Shown: positions 40,870-43,077 of the stretch, one piece after another
Layout of the letters: each line of letters opens with the position of its first letter
Numbering within the stretch: the stretch's first letter is position 1
Assembly (NCBI GenBank): GCA_944393575.1
Contig: CALYAP010000026.1
Location: 1-43,077 of the forward strand
Length of the DNA stretch: 43,077 bases
Direction of reading: 5' to 3'
Source: an uncultured Clostridia bacterium
Lineage (GTDB): Bacteria; Bacillota; Dehalobacteriia; UBA4068
Position numbers and translations under genes: made by a program
The notes under the pieces: generated by a model
What the model saw: only the letters and a program-made list of their open reading frames with translations
What the model was told of the DNA's origin: nothing
The model's database searches: none

Positions 40870-43077
40870 TGAGGCCGTTGACAATCACCATGAGCGCCTT
40901 TGGCCCTTTTGCCAAAGAAACAGTCATCAATATGGCAGCTTTAGGCGAAAACGGTCTCTTTTTGATCACCGGTGATACCGGCGCGGGCAAAACGACGATT
41001 TTTGATGCCATCACCTTTGCCCTCTATGGAGCATCCAGCGGCGGCATCAGAGAACCAAAAATGCTGCGTAGCGACTTTGCGGCGGCAGAGACGGAAACCT
41101 TTGTCGAGCTTGTTTTTTCTTATCGTGATGAAATTTATACTATCCGCCGCAGTCCGGAATATTTGCGTCCAAGGAAGCGTGGTAATGGCGAGACCAAAAA
41201 AGCAGCAGAGGCTATTTTAACCCTGCCTAATGGTAAAGTGTTGACCTCCATTGCTGCAATTAATAAAAAAATCGAGGAAATATTGGGAATATCTTTAGCA
41301 CAGTTTACCCAGATAGCCATGATAGCCCAAGGAGATTTTCTCAAATTATTGCGCGCAGAAACTAAAGACCGCAGCGATATTTTCCGCCGGATTTTCAATA
41401 CGGATATTTATAAAGATTTCCAAGACCAGCTCAAGCAAAAAGCTTCGGACTTGGAAAACAAATATCAAGATATCCAAAAAAGCCTGCTCCAGTTCGCTCG
41501 TAGTATCAGTTATAATGCTAATTCTCCTACTGCTGAACAACTGCGAGTACAGCTCGCTAATGATAATATTACTGATACTGACCAATTATTAACTCAACTA
41601 GCCGCTATCATCACCGAAGATGAAACTTATCAGCAGCAGCTCAATAAGCAAAAAAGCGATGTGGAACAACAAATCACTGCACTAGAGAAAGTCTTCGCTT
41701 ATCAAGAAGACTTGGCCCGTCAATTCCAGCAATTACAACAAGCGCAAAACCGCCTGCAAGAGCTCTCACAGGAGAATGATCTCTTTTCCTACAAACAAGA
41801 GCAATTAGCCATTGCTGAACAAGCGAACCAGGTAAATATACTAGAAAAGCGTTATCTAGAGCTATGTGAACAACAAAACAATTTAACAGCAACGATTAAT
41901 TCTCTCTGCGCAGAACTAGCTGATACTGAAAATAATTTAGTGATGCTTAAAACAGAGCTGGAGAAAAGTAGTGATAAAGAAACTTATTTAAATGATTTAA
42001 GGACTCAAAGCAGCTTGATCAGCCAACAATTCCCCATCTATGATGAACTGGCAAACAAACAACAAGAGCTAGACCAAGATCAACATAATTTGAGTAAATA
42101 TAAGCAGGCATATCAGCTTCTTATCAACCAACAGCAGTCCTTGCAGGAACAACAAATTACTCTCAAACAACAGACTGCTAGCCTACATAATATTGAAGCC
42201 CAGCTTGTTACGGCTAAAGTGGAATTAAATAAAGCACAAACAGCAGTAGAAGCACAGGAAAAACTCTTGTATCAATTAGAGCAATGGCAGAATTCAAACC
42301 AACAGCTCATATCACTTCAACAGCAATATCTGGAAGCTAAAAGTCATTTTGAGGCCCAAAGCGCTCTTTATACCCAGTTGCAGACCGCGTTTCTCAACTC
42401 CCAGGCGGGCATACTCGCCAGCACTCTGCAGCCAGGGTTGCCTTGTCCTGTCTGTGGGGCAACAGATCATCCCCACCCTGCCCTGCTTCCCCAGGAACAA
42501 TCCAGCAAAGAAATGGTTGATCAGGCTCTGGAAGACATGGAAAAAGCCCGGACGATCAGCGCCGACCTAAGCAGCCAAGCACAGAATGTCCTGACTGAAA
42601 ATAATCTCCGAGCGCAAAATTTATGCACAGAATATAATGCAGATAGTATTCAACAACTGTTAACTGATGCACCGCAACAGTTAACATCAGCACAAGCAAA
42701 GGCCGATATAGCTATGCAAAAAATTGCAGAGCTCACAGAAAAAGAGGCCGATTACCAAACTAAAATGGAACAATTGGCTACTACCGAAACAGAGCTGGCC
42801 AAAACCACGGAACGGCTGCAAAATGGTAATGAGGTTCTAGAAGAACTGAAAATAGAAATAGGACGACTGGATACCCAGATCGCTACCCAGAAAAAAGCAC
42901 TTACCTATCCGGATAAAGAGACAGCGCAAAAGGCCTATTTAGCTTTAAGCGAAAAGATTTCTGCTGAAGAGCAGCAGCTAGCTATGGCAAAAGAAAAATA
43001 TGAAGCTGCTAACAGCAAAAAGGTTGAACAAAACGCCCGGCTCCAGGAGAGGCAAGCAACGTTAAATAAAACTATAC
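40869..43077 (+). CDS. sbcC: Exonuclease subunit SbcC (Rad50-like ATPase), C-terminus beyond window
   Basis: The first 736 residues of SbcC. It starts MRPLTITMSAFGPFAKE with Walker A GDTGAGKTT, then the Q-loop region AQFTQIAMIAQGDFLKLLRA. Long Gln/Glu-rich coiled coils follow, interrupted by the zinc hook CPVCGATDHPHP (Cys526 and Cys529), then the returning coiled coil. The signature and Walker B motifs lie beyond the window. It pairs with SbcD as a DNA-tethering nuclease in repair of palindromes and stalled forks. Confidence 0.95.
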   Translation, partial: MRPLTITMSAFGPFAKETVINMAALGENGLFLITGDTGAGKTTIFDAITFALYGASSGGIREPKMLRSDFAAAETETFVELVFSYRDEIYTIRRSPEYLRPRKRGNGETKKAAEAILTLPNGKVLTSIAAINKKIEEILGISLAQFTQIAMIAQGDFLKLLRAETKDRSDIFRRIFNTDIYKDFQDQLKQKASDLENKYQDIQKSLLQFARSISYNANSPTAEQLRVQLANDNITDTDQLLTQLAAIITEDETYQQQLNKQKSDVEQQITALEKVFAYQEDLARQFQQLQQAQNRLQELSQENDLFSYKQEQLAIAEQANQVNILEKRYLELCEQQNNLTATINSLCAELADTENNLVMLKTELEKSSDKETYLNDLRTQSSLISQQFPIYDELANKQQELDQDQHNLSKYKQAYQLLINQQQSLQEQQITLKQQTASLHNIEAQLVTAKVELNKAQTAVEAQEKLLYQLEQWQNSNQQLISLQQQYLEAKSHFEAQSALYTQLQTAFLNSQAGILASTLQPGLPCPVCGATDHPHPALLPQEQSSKEMVDQALEDMEKARTISADLSSQAQNVLTENNLRAQNLCTEYNADSIQQLLTDAPQQLTSAQAKADIAMQKIAELTEKEADYQTKMEQLATTETELAKTTERLQNGNEVLEELKIEIGRLDTQIATQKKALTYPDKETAQKAYLALSEKISAEEQQLAMAKEKYEAANSKKVEQNARLQERQATLNKTI

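Noticed and set aside
1-43077. CRISPR arrays, insertion sequences, prophage genes, tRNAs
   Set aside because: No regularly spaced direct repeats, transposase or integrase frames, or tRNA-like cloverleaf sequences were seen on either strand.

Overview
The window looks like a chromosomal stretch from a strictly anaerobic, fermentative member of the Bacillota (Clostridia- or Negativicutes-like). Reasons: moderate-to-low GC, strong AGGAGG-type ribosome binding sites, sigma-A-like promoters with 17-bp spacers, a cysteine-bearing L28, an electron-bifurcating type [FeFe] hydrogenase (HydABC), AdhE with Rex, and selenoprotein-type selenium metabolism. No tRNA, rRNA, CRISPR array, insertion sequence or phage gene was seen.

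Layout. 1-3200: the N-terminal 818 residues of a secreted von Willebrand factor A (VWA) protein (minus strand), then gene relics including a decapitated HxlR regulator. 3276-6912 (minus): guaA, a cyclase-family metal hydrolase with a QueG-like iron-sulfur protein, and a small unknown gene. 7005-9930: rpmB and leuS, each with its own terminator. 9941-13269: an SsuABC/TauABC-like ABC importer (lipoprotein, ATPase, permease) followed by a cysteine-tagged PadR-like regulator; a 13-bp dyad sits at the importer's predicted transcription start. 13270-16478: a possible small RNA, a LysR regulator and an iron alcohol dehydrogenase whose upstream regions share an ATATC-R-ATATT motif.

16531-28205 is a redox block: a candidate structured RNA, a Nudix hydrolase, Rex, AdhE, a second structured intergenic element, then six tightly packed genes: HydS-like sensory [FeFe] hydrogenase with PAS domain, SpoIIE/PP2C phosphatase, HydC, HydB, HydA and a small [2Fe-2S] protein. 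The likely logic is NADH disposal: AdhE and the alcohol dehydrogenase make ethanol or other alcohols, HydABC makes H2 from NADH plus reduced ferredoxin, Rex senses NADH/NAD+, and the HydS-phosphatase pair may sense H2.

28282-29837 holds a CsoR-type metal repressor with a histidine run, a small lipoprotein and a DJ-1/PfpI protein. 29940-36429 is a selenium island: selD carrying an in-frame UGA (Sec17) with a SECIS-like hairpin, a divergent LysR regulator, an S-adenosylhomocysteinase, a DUF3343 protein, a TusA-like YedF protein, a YedE-type transporter and a SufS-like cysteine desulfurase/selenocysteine lyase candidate. 36505-39485 (minus) encodes a ClC transporter, a [2Fe-2S] ferredoxin, a phosphopantetheinyl transferase and a GNAT acetyltransferase. 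The window ends in sbcD and the first 736 codons of sbcC.

Several starts were moved inward to the codon best served by a Shine-Dalgarno sequence (guaA, the 6688 gene, rpmB, the importer genes, nudix, rex, hydA, lysR, csoR, yedF and others). selD was instead extended upstream through its UGA codon. The best candidates for something new are the structured RNA at 16531-16683, the element at 20718-20795, the selenium island's transporter-carrier-desulfurase set, and the uncharacterised C-terminal domain of the hydrogenase-linked phosphatase.
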